Below the pieces are notes generated by a model, which saw only the letters and a program-made list of their open reading frames with translations, was not told the origin of the DNA and made no database searches. From positions 8,763 through 72,474 of the forward strand of contig NZ_BMPI01000006.1 of assembly GCF_014647515.1 (NCBI RefSeq): a DNA stretch of 63,712 nucleotides, written 5' to 3'. The translations under genes were made by a program, and so were the position numbers. Shown here one piece after another: positions 16,772 through 25,386 of this stretch. Position 1 is the stretch's first letter, and the number at the start of each line of letters is the position of its first letter. The stretch is from Dactylosporangium sucinum (GTDB taxonomy: Bacteria > Actinomycetota > Actinomycetes > Mycobacteriales > Micromonosporaceae).

Positions 16772-17983
16772 ATGGCCGGGCGCTCCTTCCTCCTCAGGGT
16801 CGCCAACGTCAACCCGGCGAACGTGCTGACCCACACCGATCGGGCCCTGTACCGCTCGATCGGGATCTTCATCCTGCTGTACGGCGGGTACGCGATCGTC
16901 GGTGCCGCGTCCTTCGTCGACGCGTCGAGCAACTACACCCACCCCTGGTGGCAGTGGCTGGTCGGCCCGCCGGTGGCGGCCGCCGTCATCGCCTACGACC
17001 GGGCCGTGGTGGGGCGGGTGGCGGTGAACTACGAGCACCTGGAGTCCGCCGACCCGCACCGGCTGCTGCGGCGCCGCACGGCCGGCCTCTACACGGGGCG
17101 CATGGTGCTCGCCCTGCTGTTCGCGATCGTGATCACCGAGCCGCTGATGCTCGCCCGCTACAAGGGCGAGATCGACGCGTACCTCGGCACGGTGCACAAC
17201 CGGGAGCTCGCCCGCCTGGAGCAGAGCGGCGCGATCGCGGCCTTCCAGCGCCAGATCGACGGCCTGCGGGCCCAGGACGCGGCCGACGACGCCGCGGTGG
17301 CCGACCTGCACCGGCTCGCCGAGTCGAAGCGGTCGGCGGCCACCTCGGCCTACAACCAGGCGCTCGAGGACTCCCGGGCCGCGGGCGTGAGCCGCCGCGC
17401 GGGCTGCCCGCCGGGCGGCTTCTGCGACGCGCTGGTCCAGCAGTCACGCTCCCTGAACGCCGAGGCGACCCGCCTGGACCAGGAGGCGTCGACGGTGCGG
17501 CAGGCCCAGGAGCCGGCCCGCCAGTCCCGCGCCACCCAGTTCGCCGCCCTGAACGAGCAGATCGAGGCGCAGCGGACGAGCAACCGGACCACGGTCGAGT
17601 CGGCGGCCGGCTTCGGCGCCCGCACGGCCGCGATGTGGGAGCTGGTGCAGCGCGACTTCTGGGGCTTCGGCTTCTTCTACCTGGGCGTGGCCGCGCTGCT
17701 GGTGTGCCTGGACTGCGCCGCGGTGTGGCTGAAGCTGGTCTCGCACGGCAACGGCTACGAGCGCGCGGAGGCCCGCGACGCCCGCCGGCGCGAGCTGTCC
17801 GAGCTGCGCCGCCACCAGCAGGAGCTGCGCGTGACCGAGGCGGCGACGGACGTGGCCGACGCCGGCCTGGACACGGTGGTGCGGGAGCAGCGCCTGCTGG
17901 ACGCGGCGGTGTCGCAGGCGACGACCCGCCTGCTGGCCGAGCTGGAGGAGCAGACCCGCACGGCCCTGACCCCCACCCGGTAA
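16772..17983 (+). CDS. DUF4407 membrane protein
   Basis: 403 residues. Three helices in the N-terminal third (about 25-48, 56-74, 108-128), a long extracytoplasmic coiled-coil region (about 135-295; LARLEQSGAIAAFQRQIDGL and similar heptads, with the CPPGGFCD cysteine pair), a fourth helix (about 300-325) and a C-terminal cytosolic coiled coil. This matches DUF4407 proteins, whose function is unknown. Monocistronic, followed by a strong hairpin repeat. Confidence 0.8.
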   Translation: MAGRSFLLRVANVNPANVLTHTDRALYRSIGIFILLYGGYAIVGAASFVDASSNYTHPWWQWLVGPPVAAAVIAYDRAVVGRVAVNYEHLESADPHRLLRRRTAGLYTGRMVLALLFAIVITEPLMLARYKGEIDAYLGTVHNRELARLEQSGAIAAFQRQIDGLRAQDAADDAAVADLHRLAESKRSAATSAYNQALEDSRAAGVSRRAGCPPGGFCDALVQQSRSLNAEATRLDQEASTVRQAQEPARQSRATQFAALNEQIEAQRTSNRTTVESAAGFGARTAAMWELVQRDFWGFGFFYLGVAALLVCLDCAAVWLKLVSHGNGYERAEARDARRRELSELRRHQQELRVTEAATDVADAGLDTVVREQRLLDAAVSQATTRLLAELEEQTRTALTPTR

Positions 17984-17998
17984 CCCACACCCCCCTTC

Positions 17999-18080
17999 CG
18001 CGTCGATCTTGCAGTAATGGTGCCCGGATGCTCCGGGATTACCCGGGTTTGTCAGGCACCACAAGTGCAAGATCGACGCG
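17999..18080. repeat. 82-bp hairpin element (candidate dispersed intergenic repeat)
   Basis: Outer arms of 26 bases (17999-18024 and 18055-18080) are complementary except for four adjacent positions: 15 perfect pairs (CGCGTCGATCTTGCA), four mismatches, seven perfect pairs (TGGTGCC). The 30-base interior carries a smaller CCGGG/CCCGG stem. It starts 16 bases after the DUF4407 stop and could act as a terminator, but its size and symmetry are more like a miniature mobile or REP-type element. Confidence 0.75.
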
Positions 18081-18244
18081 GTGGCCGGGGCGCGCGGCAC
18101 GGGTCGGGCGGCGCGACGCGGAGGCGTGCAGCGGCGCGGGGAACCGTGCGAATGGGGAGGAAGTGGGCGCGCCGCATGGGCCGTTCGTCCCGAACTTGGC
18201 GGATCGCTTGGCTTCCGGGTGGCAGGCCTGGGCAGACTGGGCGC

Positions 18245-19861
18245 GTGCGTCACCGCCTGCCCCGCCGCTCGCCGGTGCTGCCCATCGTGATCGGGATCGT
18301 GCTCGCCATCGTGGCCGGGGTCGGTGCCCTGCGCGCGGTCTGGGTCAGCAGCAGCGCGCCCGCCGCCGACGCCGGGGCGCCGCGGGACGCGCGGGTCGCG
18401 GAGCGGGCCGACCGGGGCGAGCACGCCGGGCGCGGCGACGCGCGGTGCGACGGCAAGCCGCTGAGCGCGCCGCGGGAGCTGCGCGGGATCTGGATCACCA
18501 CGGTCGAGAACATCGACTGGCCCAGCACGCCCGGGCTGCCGGACGAGCAGATCAAGGCCGAGTACCGGGGGTGGCTCGACCTCGCCCAGCAGCGCAACCT
18601 CAACGCGGTGTTCGTGCACGTGCGGCCCAGCGGCGACGCGCTCTGGCCGTCGAAGTACGCGCCGTGGTCGGAGTGGATCACCGGGGTACGCGGGAAGGCG
18701 CCCGGCTTCGATCTCATGCAGTGGATGATCGACGAGACGCACGCGCGGAACCTGGAGTTCCACGCCTGGTTCAACCCGTACCGGGGCAGCCAGCCGGGGC
18801 CGAACGGCGCCGGGCCCGACATCGAGGCGCTCGCGCCGGACCACCCGCTGCGCAAGCACCCGGAGTGGGCGGTCGTGTACCCGGCCAAGGGCACCACCGG
18901 CAGCCGGCTGCACTTCAACCCGGGCATCCCCGAGGCGCGCAAGTTCGTCGAGGACTCGATGCTGGAGGCGGTGGAGCGGTACGACGTCGACGGCGTGCAC
19001 TTCGACGACTTCTTCTACCAGTACCCGGTCGGCAAGCAGGACTATCCCGACCAGGCGGCGTACCAGCAGTACGGCGGCGGGAAATCGAAGGCCGACTGGC
19101 GCCGCGACAACGTCAACAAGCTCGTCGAGGAGATGAGCGTCCGCATCCGCCAGCTGAAGCCGTGGGTGAAGTTCGGCATCAGCCCGTTCGGGATCTGGCG
19201 CAACGCGACGACCGACCCGCAGGGCTCCCCCACCCGCGGGCTGCAGAGCTACGACGAGATCTACGCCGACACGCGCCTGTGGGTGCAGCGGCAGTGGCTC
19301 GACTACATCGTCCCCCAGCTGTACTGGAACATCGGCTTCGACGTCGCCGACTACGCGAAGCTGCTGCCCTGGTGGGTGAACGTCGTCAAGGACACGAGGG
19401 TGCAGTTGTACATCGGGCAGGCCGACTACCGCGTCGGCCAGTCGGGCGTCTGGTCGGACCCGGCCGAGCTCGACCGCCAGCTGGCTCTCAACCGCACGTA
19501 TCCGCAGGTCACCGGCAGCGTCCACTTCAGCGCCAAGAGCATGCGCAGCGACGCGCTCGGCTCGGTGTCGCGGTACGCCGCCCGCTTCTACGGCACGCCC
19601 GCGCTGCCGCCGGTGATGGACTGGCTGCCCGAGCACGTGCCGGCCGGGCCGACCGTGCGGGCGAGCCGCGACGGCGACCAGGTGAAGCTGAGCTGGAAGA
19701 GCAAGGGGACCTCGGTCGCCGTCTACCGGGTCGACGGGGACAAGGCCGGCCTGGTCGCCACGAGGCGCGGCGGCGACGGCGAGTGGACCGGCCCGGCGGG
19801 GACGTACTGCGTGACCGCCCTGGACCGCTCGTGGAATGAAAGCGAGCCGATCGCGGCATAG
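18245..19861 (+). CDS. Secreted or membrane-anchored GHL10-type glycoside hydrolase
   Basis: 538 residues. An N-terminal hydrophobic anchor (about 10-32, LPIVIGIVLAIVAGVGAL) is followed by a mature domain starting RELRGIWITTVENIDWPS, the hallmark of GHL10/DUF187 (YngK-like) TIM-barrel hydrolases; DGVHFDDFFYQYP, KFGISPFGIWR and DYIVPQLYWNIGF are the conserved barrel strands. A C-terminal fibronectin-like piece (about 450-538) ends the protein. Cell-envelope polysaccharide is the usual presumed target. GTG at 18245 lacks a clear Shine-Dalgarno sequence. Confidence 0.82.
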   Translation: MRHRLPRRSPVLPIVIGIVLAIVAGVGALRAVWVSSSAPAADAGAPRDARVAERADRGEHAGRGDARCDGKPLSAPRELRGIWITTVENIDWPSTPGLPDEQIKAEYRGWLDLAQQRNLNAVFVHVRPSGDALWPSKYAPWSEWITGVRGKAPGFDLMQWMIDETHARNLEFHAWFNPYRGSQPGPNGAGPDIEALAPDHPLRKHPEWAVVYPAKGTTGSRLHFNPGIPEARKFVEDSMLEAVERYDVDGVHFDDFFYQYPVGKQDYPDQAAYQQYGGGKSKADWRRDNVNKLVEEMSVRIRQLKPWVKFGISPFGIWRNATTDPQGSPTRGLQSYDEIYADTRLWVQRQWLDYIVPQLYWNIGFDVADYAKLLPWWVNVVKDTRVQLYIGQADYRVGQSGVWSDPAELDRQLALNRTYPQVTGSVHFSAKSMRSDALGSVSRYAARFYGTPALPPVMDWLPEHVPAGPTVRASRDGDQVKLSWKSKGTSVAVYRVDGDKAGLVATRRGGDGEWTGPAGTYCVTALDRSWNESEPIAA

Positions 19862-19914
19862 CAACCCCGGCCGGGTGAGCCTCGCTCATCCGCCGCTTGT
19901 CGATGCTTCCCCCC

Positions 19915-20346
19915 ATGACCAGCTTCATCTCGGACCAGGACTTCACCACGCCCGCGCACATCCGCGTGACGCTGGACGACGTCAAGCACGAGGACCGGGG
20001 GCGGGAGCCACGGCGCGGGCAGCCCGGTTCGGCGGCGCCCTTCCACAGCATGGTCCTGCTGGCGGCCGTGTGGCTGGTCGTCTCCGCGGTGCCGATCGGA
20101 TACCTCGGCGCGGGCCGCTACGACGTCTTCTGGAGCGACGCGGTCGTGGGCATCACCATCGCGATCATCACCACGATCCGGCTGCTGCACCCCCTGGCGC
20201 CGTTCGCCTGGGTGATCGGCGGGCTGGCCGGGTGGCTGCTGGCGGCGCCGCTCGTCCTGCAGTACGGCTGGTCGGCCGCGACCGCCAACGACCTCATCGT
20301 CGGCGTGCTGATCCTGGCCTGCACGCTGCTGGGCGCCGCGGACTGA
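19915..20346 (+). CDS. SPW-repeat-like small membrane protein
   Basis: 143 residues. A soluble N-terminus (1-42, charged) and four hydrophobic helices; VFWSDAVVGITIAII fits the SPW repeat. Function of these proteins is unknown. Starts 53 bases after the GHL10 stop and ends 14 bases before a terminator hairpin, so it may be co-transcribed with GHL10. Confidence 0.6.
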   Translation: MTSFISDQDFTTPAHIRVTLDDVKHEDRGREPRRGQPGSAAPFHSMVLLAAVWLVVSAVPIGYLGAGRYDVFWSDAVVGITIAIITTIRLLHPLAPFAWVIGGLAGWLLAAPLVLQYGWSAATANDLIVGVLILACTLLGAAD

Positions 20347-20360
20347 GCGCACGACGAGGC

Positions 20361-20401
20361 GGGGCCGCCCCGCTTGGCCCGGGGCGGCCCCACCCTTTTT
20401 C
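20361..20401 (+). terminator. Rho-independent-like terminator after the SPW gene
   Basis: GGGGCCGCCCC, nine-base loop, exact complement (20381-20391), then ACCC and a T-run at 20396-20400. One of the few hairpins here with a real T-tract. It also separates the convergent CsbD gene. Confidence 0.8.
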
Positions 20402-20412
20402 CGTCACTCAGG

Positions 20413-20607
20413 TCAGCGGTCGAAGGCGTCCTTGATGTTGCGCCCGGCGTCCTTCACGTGGTCGCCGGCCTGCTTGGCCTGCGCGGCGGAGCGCTCGGCA
20501 GCACCCTCGGCCTGCGTGCGCTCGTTGTCGGTGGCGTCGCCGTACTTCTCCTTGGCGGCACCCTTGAGCTCTTCGGCCTTGTGCTCGACCTTGTCCGTGA
20601 AGCCCAT
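20413..20607 (-). CDS. CsbD-family stress protein
   Basis: 64 residues, highly charged: MGFTDKVEHKAEELKGAAKE is the CsbD signature, followed by an alanine/lysine helix with KQAGDHVKDAGRNIKDAF. CsbD-like proteins are small, abundant general-stress proteins without known catalysis. Lies 35 bases downstream of the DedA gene on the same strand. Confidence 0.88.
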   Translation of the reverse strand: MGFTDKVEHKAEELKGAAKEKYGDATDNERTQAEGAAERSAAQAKQAGDHVKDAGRNIKDAFDR

Positions 20608-20642
20608 CGCTGATCCTTCCCACGTCTCCGGTCTTTGCCGTA

Positions 20643-21227
20643 CTACACATATCGTTGCCCGCCGCGGCGGCGGCGCAAACGCGCGCGGTGCGCCAGGGTT
20701 GTCACACCGGTCACGGCGAACGACACCGCCACCCCCAGCAGCGCGGCCACCACGGGGTGGGTGAAGAAGTGCCCGCCGAGGTAGCCGAGGCCGACCATGT
20801 AGCAGCTCCACAGCGCGGCGCCGACCAGCAGCGCCGGCACGAACCGCTGGCGGGGGAACCGGGCGTAGCCGGTGGCCAGCGCGACCGCGGTGCGCCCGAG
20901 CGGCACGAACCGGCCGGCGGCGACCAGCGCGCTGCCCCGCCGCTCGAGCAGCCGGGTGATCCGGCCCCGGTGCTCGCGGTGCACCCAGCGGTCGAGCAGG
21001 CGGTGGCCGCCGCGCCGGGCCGCCTCGTGCGTGAGCAGGTCCCCGGCCGCGACCGCCGTCATCGCGGCGGCCAGCACGATCGGGAGCTCGAGGTGACCGT
21101 CGGCGGCGAGCGCCCCGCCGGCGATGAGGCTGGTCTCGGCGGGCACGACGGGCAGCAGGCAGTCGACCACGAGCAGCGCGAAGATCAGTACGTATGCCCA
21201 GCCGGCCAGCGATTCCATGCCCTCCAC
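20643..21227 (-). CDS. DedA-family (VTT domain) membrane protein
   Basis: 194 residues, five or six helices. PAETSLIAGGALAADGHLEL (near residues 29-48) and GRFVPLGRTAVALATGYARF (near 105-124) are the two conserved DedA segments, the second including the essential arginines. DedA proteins are lipid-carrier flippases and help maintain proton-motive force and drug resistance. An ATG three codons in (21218) is an equally possible start. Confidence 0.85.
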   Translation of the reverse strand: MEGMESLAGWAYVLIFALLVVDCLLPVVPAETSLIAGGALAADGHLELPIVLAAAMTAVAAGDLLTHEAARRGGHRLLDRWVHREHRGRITRLLERRGSALVAAGRFVPLGRTAVALATGYARFPRQRFVPALLVGAALWSCYMVGLGYLGGHFFTHPVVAALLGVAVSFAVTGVTTLAHRARLRRRRGGQRYV

Positions 21228-21327
21228 CGTGCCCGTCCCACCCCACCGGGCGCAGCGGTGCCAACGTGTCGATTGCCGGTGGGGTTTCCCCTACCGAGGG
21301 ATGCCCAGTAGGGCCCGTGCCGAAGCC

Positions 21328-21861
21328 TCACCTCGGCAAGGTGTACTCCAGGTTCACGTGCTGCCCGGCCCGGCTCTCCTCGACGAGCCGCAGCGGGACG
21401 CGGTCGACGGCCTCGTACAGCCGGACGCCCCCGCCGAGCAGGATCGGCGCGACGTGCACGACGAGCCGGTCGACCAGCCCCGCCGCGACGCAGGTGCGGG
21501 CCAGGCCGGCCCCGATGAGCAGCAGGTCACGCCCGCCGGCCGCGGCCAGCGCGGTGCCGACCGCCGTCTTCAGGTCGCCGCTGAGGTAGGGGCCGCCGGG
21601 CTCGGGCCGGTGGGTCATCACGAAGACCGGGCCGTCGAACCGGCCGCCGTACACCGCGCCCGCGCCGTCCCGGTCGCGCGGCCCGTCGACCAGGTCCCAG
21701 GTGTTGCGCCCGCAGAGCACGGCGCCGACCGAGGCGATGACTTCGGGCACCACCGGGTTCTCGGCGTCGTCGTGGGGCATCCAGTCCATCTCGTGCCTGG
21801 GGCCCGCGATGAAGCCGTCGAGGGACATCGTCACGTGCCAGAGCACCCGTTGTGTCGTCAT
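21328..21861 (-). CDS. Dihydrofolate-reductase-like RibD C-terminal domain protein
   Basis: 177 residues. HVTMSLDGFIAGP (about 9-21), GAVLCGRNTWDLVDG, PVFVMTHRPEP and DLLLIGAGLARTCVAAGLVDRLVVHVAPILLG are the conserved blocks of the RibD_C/DHFR-like reductases. They bind NADPH; the natural substrate is mostly unknown. The ATG overlaps the sigma factor stop (ATGA at 21858-21861), so it is coupled to the sigma gene. Confidence 0.85.
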   Translation of the reverse strand: MTTQRVLWHVTMSLDGFIAGPRHEMDWMPHDDAENPVVPEVIASVGAVLCGRNTWDLVDGPRDRDGAGAVYGGRFDGPVFVMTHRPEPGGPYLSGDLKTAVGTALAAAGGRDLLLIGAGLARTCVAAGLVDRLVVHVAPILLGGGVRLYEAVDRVPLRLVEESRAGQHVNLEYTLPR

Positions 21862-22808
21862 GCCGAGGTTGACGATTCGGTACCGCCGAAGTCATCGGTC
21901 CTCGCGAAGAAGTCGAACACGTCGGGGTCGTGGAACGCGGTGGTCTCGACGATCAGGCCCGCCTCGACCGTGAGCAGGGAGAGTGCGAAGGGCCGGAACT
22001 CGGTGTCGCCGGGCGCCCGGACCAGCGAGTACACCGCCGGTTGCCGGTTGGCGCGGGTGAGCCCGGTGCGCAGCTCGCCGAGGAAGGGCAGGCTCTGCCG
22101 GAGAGCTTGGACGATGGCCGATTTCCCTCGGTACCACATGGGCAGCGGCGGCATCGTGGCGCGCGCGTGGTCGGCCAGGAGCCTGGCCATGCCGTCGACG
22201 TCGGCCCGCTGGTAGGCCTCGGCGAAGCGGCGGGCCACCTCCTGCTCGTCCGGGCCGGGCCGGGTCCGGTCGTCGCGTCGCTCGCGCATGGTCGCCCGGG
22301 CCCGCTGGAGGGCGCTGTTCGCGGCGGCGACGCTGATGCCGAGCAGCTCGGCGGTCTGGCTGGCCGGCCAGCCGAGCACGTCGCGGACGATGAGCACGGC
22401 CCGCTGCCGGGCCGGCAGGTGCTGGAGGGTGGCGACGAACGCGAGCTCGATGGTCTCCTTAGCGACGAACGCCGCCTCGGGCGACTCGTCGAGCAGGCGG
22501 TCGGGCACGGGCTCCAGCCAGGCGACGTCGGTGCGCGGCGGGAGGCTGAGCGAGGGGTCGGCGGGCGGCCCGAGGTCGACGGGCAGGATGCGCCGCTGCC
22601 CGCTCTTGCGCGCGTCGAGGCAGGCGTTGGTGGCGATCTTGTAGAGCCAGGTCCGCACGGACGAGCGCCCGTCGAAGGCGTCCCGGCCGCGCCAGGCCTT
22701 GAGGAACGTCTCCTGCACCAGGTCCTCGGCCTCGTGCCAGGATCCGAGCAGGCGGTAGCAGTGGACCTCCAGCTCCCGCCGGTGCTGCTCCAGCTCCGCG
22801 CCGTTCAC
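21858..22808 (-). CDS. ECF-type RNA polymerase sigma factor with SnoaL-like tail
   Basis: 316 residues. Sigma2: HCYRLLGSWHEAEDLVQETFLKAWRG and RTWLYKIATNACLDARK. Sigma4: LPARQRAVLIVRDVLGWPAS with QTAELLGISVAAANSALQRARA. The last 115 residues are an NTF2/SnoaL-like domain (ARRFAEAYQRADVDGMARLL), as in the TIGR02960/SigX5 group, where it replaces a separate anti-sigma factor. GTG at 22808 selected; an in-frame ATG at 22889 adds only low-complexity residues. The gap to the divergent RluA gene is CT-rich with repeated GCTGCGCTCC. Confidence 0.85.
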   Translation of the reverse strand: MNGAELEQHRRELEVHCYRLLGSWHEAEDLVQETFLKAWRGRDAFDGRSSVRTWLYKIATNACLDARKSGQRRILPVDLGPPADPSLSLPPRTDVAWLEPVPDRLLDESPEAAFVAKETIELAFVATLQHLPARQRAVLIVRDVLGWPASQTAELLGISVAAANSALQRARATMRERRDDRTRPGPDEQEVARRFAEAYQRADVDGMARLLADHARATMPPLPMWYRGKSAIVQALRQSLPFLGELRTGLTRANRQPAVYSLVRAPGDTEFRPFALSLLTVEAGLIVETTAFHDPDVFDFFARTDDFGGTESSTSA

Positions 22809-22972
22809 CGCTGCGCTCCCGCCTCTCGCGCTCCCCGCGCTCCGGCTCTTCCGGCCGCTGCGCTCCCTCGCCGCCGCTGCGCTCCCCACTGCGGCGCGGC
22901 TCGCTTTGCCGGGGCCGCCCCTGCCTTGCCCCTCGCCGTGATCGCTCCGCGCGGGCGTGGGATGTTAAGGCC

Positions 22973-23677
22973 ATGTGGGCGGAGTATCGCAAGCGCGTGA
23001 TCCTGGAGGATGACGCGATCCTCGTGCTGGACAAGCCGGTCGGCGTCTCGGTGATGGGCGAGCGCCACGAGTCCGACCTGGTGCGGATGGCGGAGGAGGC
23101 GGGCGAGCGGCTCTTCCCCGTGCACCGCATCGACAAGGTCACCTCCGGCGTGGTGCTCTTCGCCAAGGATCTCGCGGTGCACGGCGGGCTGACCCGGCAG
23201 TTCAACAAGCGGACGGTCGACAAGGCCTACCTCGCGATCACCCGCCCCGGTGGGCTGCCGCCGGAAGGGCGGATCGACCTGCCGCTCAGCGTCGGCCGGA
23301 AGAACCGGGTGCGCATCGCCGCGCCTCGCGAGAGCATCGTCGCCGACCTTACCGCCGGCACCTGGACCGTGCCCGCCGCCGAGGTGTTCGACCAGGTGCC
23401 GACGTATCCGTCCGTCACCACCTTCGCCGTCCGCGAGCAGACGTCGTCGACGGCGCTGCTGGAGGCCCACCCGCTGACCGGGCGGCGGCACCAGATCCGG
23501 GTGCACCTGGCCTGGATCGGCCACCCGATCGTGGGCGACCCGCTGTTCGACAAGCACGCGACGGGCCGGACGTTCCTGCACTCGTGGCGGCTGGCGTTCG
23601 ACCTCGGCGACCGGCGGGTCACCGTCGAGGCGCCGCCTGACTCGTCGTTCCTGGCGCCGATCGAGGAAGGTAACTAG
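22973..23677 (+). CDS. RluA-family pseudouridine synthase
   Basis: 234 residues. LDKPVGVSV (near 19-27), the catalytic HRIDKVTSGVVLFAKD block (Asp in HRID), and TGRRHQIRVHLAWIGHPIVGDPLF are diagnostic. No S4 domain is present, so this is the short RluA/RluC-like type. It makes pseudouridine in rRNA or tRNA. The methyltransferase begins ten bases after its stop. Confidence 0.88.
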   Translation: MWAEYRKRVILEDDAILVLDKPVGVSVMGERHESDLVRMAEEAGERLFPVHRIDKVTSGVVLFAKDLAVHGGLTRQFNKRTVDKAYLAITRPGGLPPEGRIDLPLSVGRKNRVRIAAPRESIVADLTAGTWTVPAAEVFDQVPTYPSVTTFAVREQTSSTALLEAHPLTGRRHQIRVHLAWIGHPIVGDPLFDKHATGRTFLHSWRLAFDLGDRRVTVEAPPDSSFLAPIEEGN

Positions 23678-23687
23678 TCTGACGTCC

Positions 23688-24449
23688 ATGACTCCTTACA
23701 AGCTCGATGCTCGCGCGTGGCAGGAGAGCTGGGACCGCCAGCAGGAGGCGTACCTGCCGGATCGCGAGCACCGCTTCACCGCGATGCTCGACGTCGTGGA
23801 CGCGGTCGCCGCCGACGGGCCGCTGCGCCTGCTCGACCTGGCCGGCGGGACCGGCTCGATCAGCCTGCGGGCATTGGCCCGCTTCGAAGACGCCGAGGTG
23901 ACGCTCCTCGATCTCGACCCGGCGCTGCTGGCAATCGCCGCGGCGTCGCTCGGCTCGCGGGTCACCGTCGTGACCGCCGACCTGCGCTCGCCCGGGTGGG
24001 TCGGGCAGCTGCCGCACCGCTCGTACGACGCCGTCCTCACCGCCACCGCCCTGCACTGGCTGGCCCCGGAGCGGCTGACGGCCCTCTACTCGGAGCTGCC
24101 CGGAATCCTGCGCCCCGGCGGCGTGTTCGTGAACGCCGACCACATGCCGGACGCGGCGCTGCCGGCGCTGAGCCGGCGGCTGATCGAGCGGGCCGACGCG
24201 CGGCGCGAGGCGCGGTACGCGGCGGGCGCGGTCCTGCCGTGGCGGGCCTGGTGGGACCGGGCGGCGACCGACCCGCTGCTCGCGCCGCTGGTCGAGGAGC
24301 GGAACCAGATCTACCCGAAGTCGCACTCGAGCACCGAGTGGACCCCGCCGGCCGCGTGGCACCTGGACGCCCTGGCCGCGGCCGGGTTCACGGAGACCGG
24401 CATCGTGTGGCGGGGCGGCGCCGACGCCGCCGTGGCGGGCGTTCGCTGA
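23688..24449 (+). CDS. Class I SAM-dependent methyltransferase
   Basis: 253 residues. LRLLDLAGGTGSISLRAL is motif I, EVTLLDLDPALL motif II, VVTADLRSPGW and YDAVLTATALHWL motif IV; LPGILRPGGVFVNADH follows. C-terminal half is helical. Substrate not inferable. Likely co-transcribed with the RluA gene (ten-base gap), but a modification role on RNA is only a guess. Confidence 0.82.
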   Translation: MTPYKLDARAWQESWDRQQEAYLPDREHRFTAMLDVVDAVAADGPLRLLDLAGGTGSISLRALARFEDAEVTLLDLDPALLAIAAASLGSRVTVVTADLRSPGWVGQLPHRSYDAVLTATALHWLAPERLTALYSELPGILRPGGVFVNADHMPDAALPALSRRLIERADARREARYAAGAVLPWRAWWDRAATDPLLAPLVEERNQIYPKSHSSTEWTPPAAWHLDALAAAGFTETGIVWRGGADAAVAGVR

Positions 24450-24479
24450 CGCCTTTCCTAGAGCCAGCTCCACCATCGG

Positions 24480-24497
24480 GGTAGGGCAGGCCCTACC
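24480..24497. promoter_or_regulatory. 8+2+8 palindrome upstream of the CPBP gene
   Basis: GGTAGGGC, AG, GCCCTACC. It lies 59 bases before the CPBP start and 31 bases after the methyltransferase stop. A dimeric regulator site is the simplest reading; it has no T-run to act as a terminator. Confidence 0.45.
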
Positions 24498-24555
24498 TCA
24501 AAGACTCTACTCAGCGGGCTGGGGCGCGCCGGGTCGATTCCATAGCGTCTTGTCC

Positions 24556-25299
24556 ATGACCGAGACGCTGACCCGCACTCGCGTCCCAGCGCCGCCGACC
24601 CGCCGGTTCGGCTGGCCCGCGACGCTCGCGCTGCACCTGCTGCCGGCCGCGGCCACGTTCGCCGCCGCCATGGCACTCGGCCCCGTCATGCGCTCGCTGG
24701 ACCTGCCACCGCAGTTCGCCCTGACGCTCGCGTTCGCGTTCGTGCTCACCCCGACCGAGCTGGCCATCCTGTTCCGCGTGACGGGCGCCCGCTCGCTGTG
24801 CGACCTGATGCGGTCGCTGCCCTTCCAGCGCCGGCTCCCGGCCCGCCTCTACGCGATCACGATCCCCAGCCTGATCGCCGTCGCGGTCGGCCTGGTCATC
24901 CTGCTGGAGCCGCTGGAGCGGGCGATCCGGTCGGTCTACCCGTCGGACTGGTTACTCCCCGACGACTCGACCGCGTTCCCGACCGCCACCCTGGTCGCGA
25001 CGCTCCTGTTCACGCTGCTGGTCGACGGCCTGGTCAACCCGGCGGTCGAGGAGCTGTATTTCCGCGCCTTCCTCCTCCCCCGTCTCCCCGTCCACGGCGC
25101 GCTGGCCGTGGTGACGTCGGCGGCGCTGTTCGCGGCGCAGCACTACTGGCAGCCGGAGAAGTTCCTGTTCATCTTCCTGGCCCAGCTCCTCCTGACGGCG
25201 CTGATGCTCCGCCTCAACAGCATCCGGATGAGCATCGCGGCCCACTGCGCGACCAACTCCCTGGCCATCCTGCTCTCGCTGGCGACGGTCCTCGCCTGA
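24556..25299 (+). CDS. CPBP-family intramembrane protease (Abi/CAAX-like)
   Basis: 247 residues, about eight helices. Motif 1 is EELYFR (Glu165/Glu166, Arg170), motif 2 FAAQHY (His196), and the C-terminal motif is HCATNSLA (His and Asn near residues 231-235), so all metal and catalytic positions are present. CPBP proteases cleave or process membrane peptides, some conferring bacteriocin immunity. ATG at 24556. Monocistronic. Confidence 0.85.
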   Translation: MTETLTRTRVPAPPTRRFGWPATLALHLLPAAATFAAAMALGPVMRSLDLPPQFALTLAFAFVLTPTELAILFRVTGARSLCDLMRSLPFQRRLPARLYAITIPSLIAVAVGLVILLEPLERAIRSVYPSDWLLPDDSTAFPTATLVATLLFTLLVDGLVNPAVEELYFRAFLLPRLPVHGALAVVTSAALFAAQHYWQPEKFLFIFLAQLLLTALMLRLNSIRMSIAAHCATNSLAILLSLATVLA

Positions 25300-25303
25300 C
25301 CGC

Positions 25304-25334
25304 GGTTGGGCCCGACCGGGGGGCGGGCCCAACC
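25304..25334. terminator. Hairpin between convergent CPBP and redoxin-like genes
   Basis: GGTTGGGCCC, 11-base loop, GGGCCCAACC. It begins five bases after the CPBP stop. No T-run. Probably ends transcription from both sides. Confidence 0.6.
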
Positions 25335-25386
25335 AGGGACCATCTGGTTGCCGGGGCAGCCGGATCGTTCCCACGATCATGAAGGG

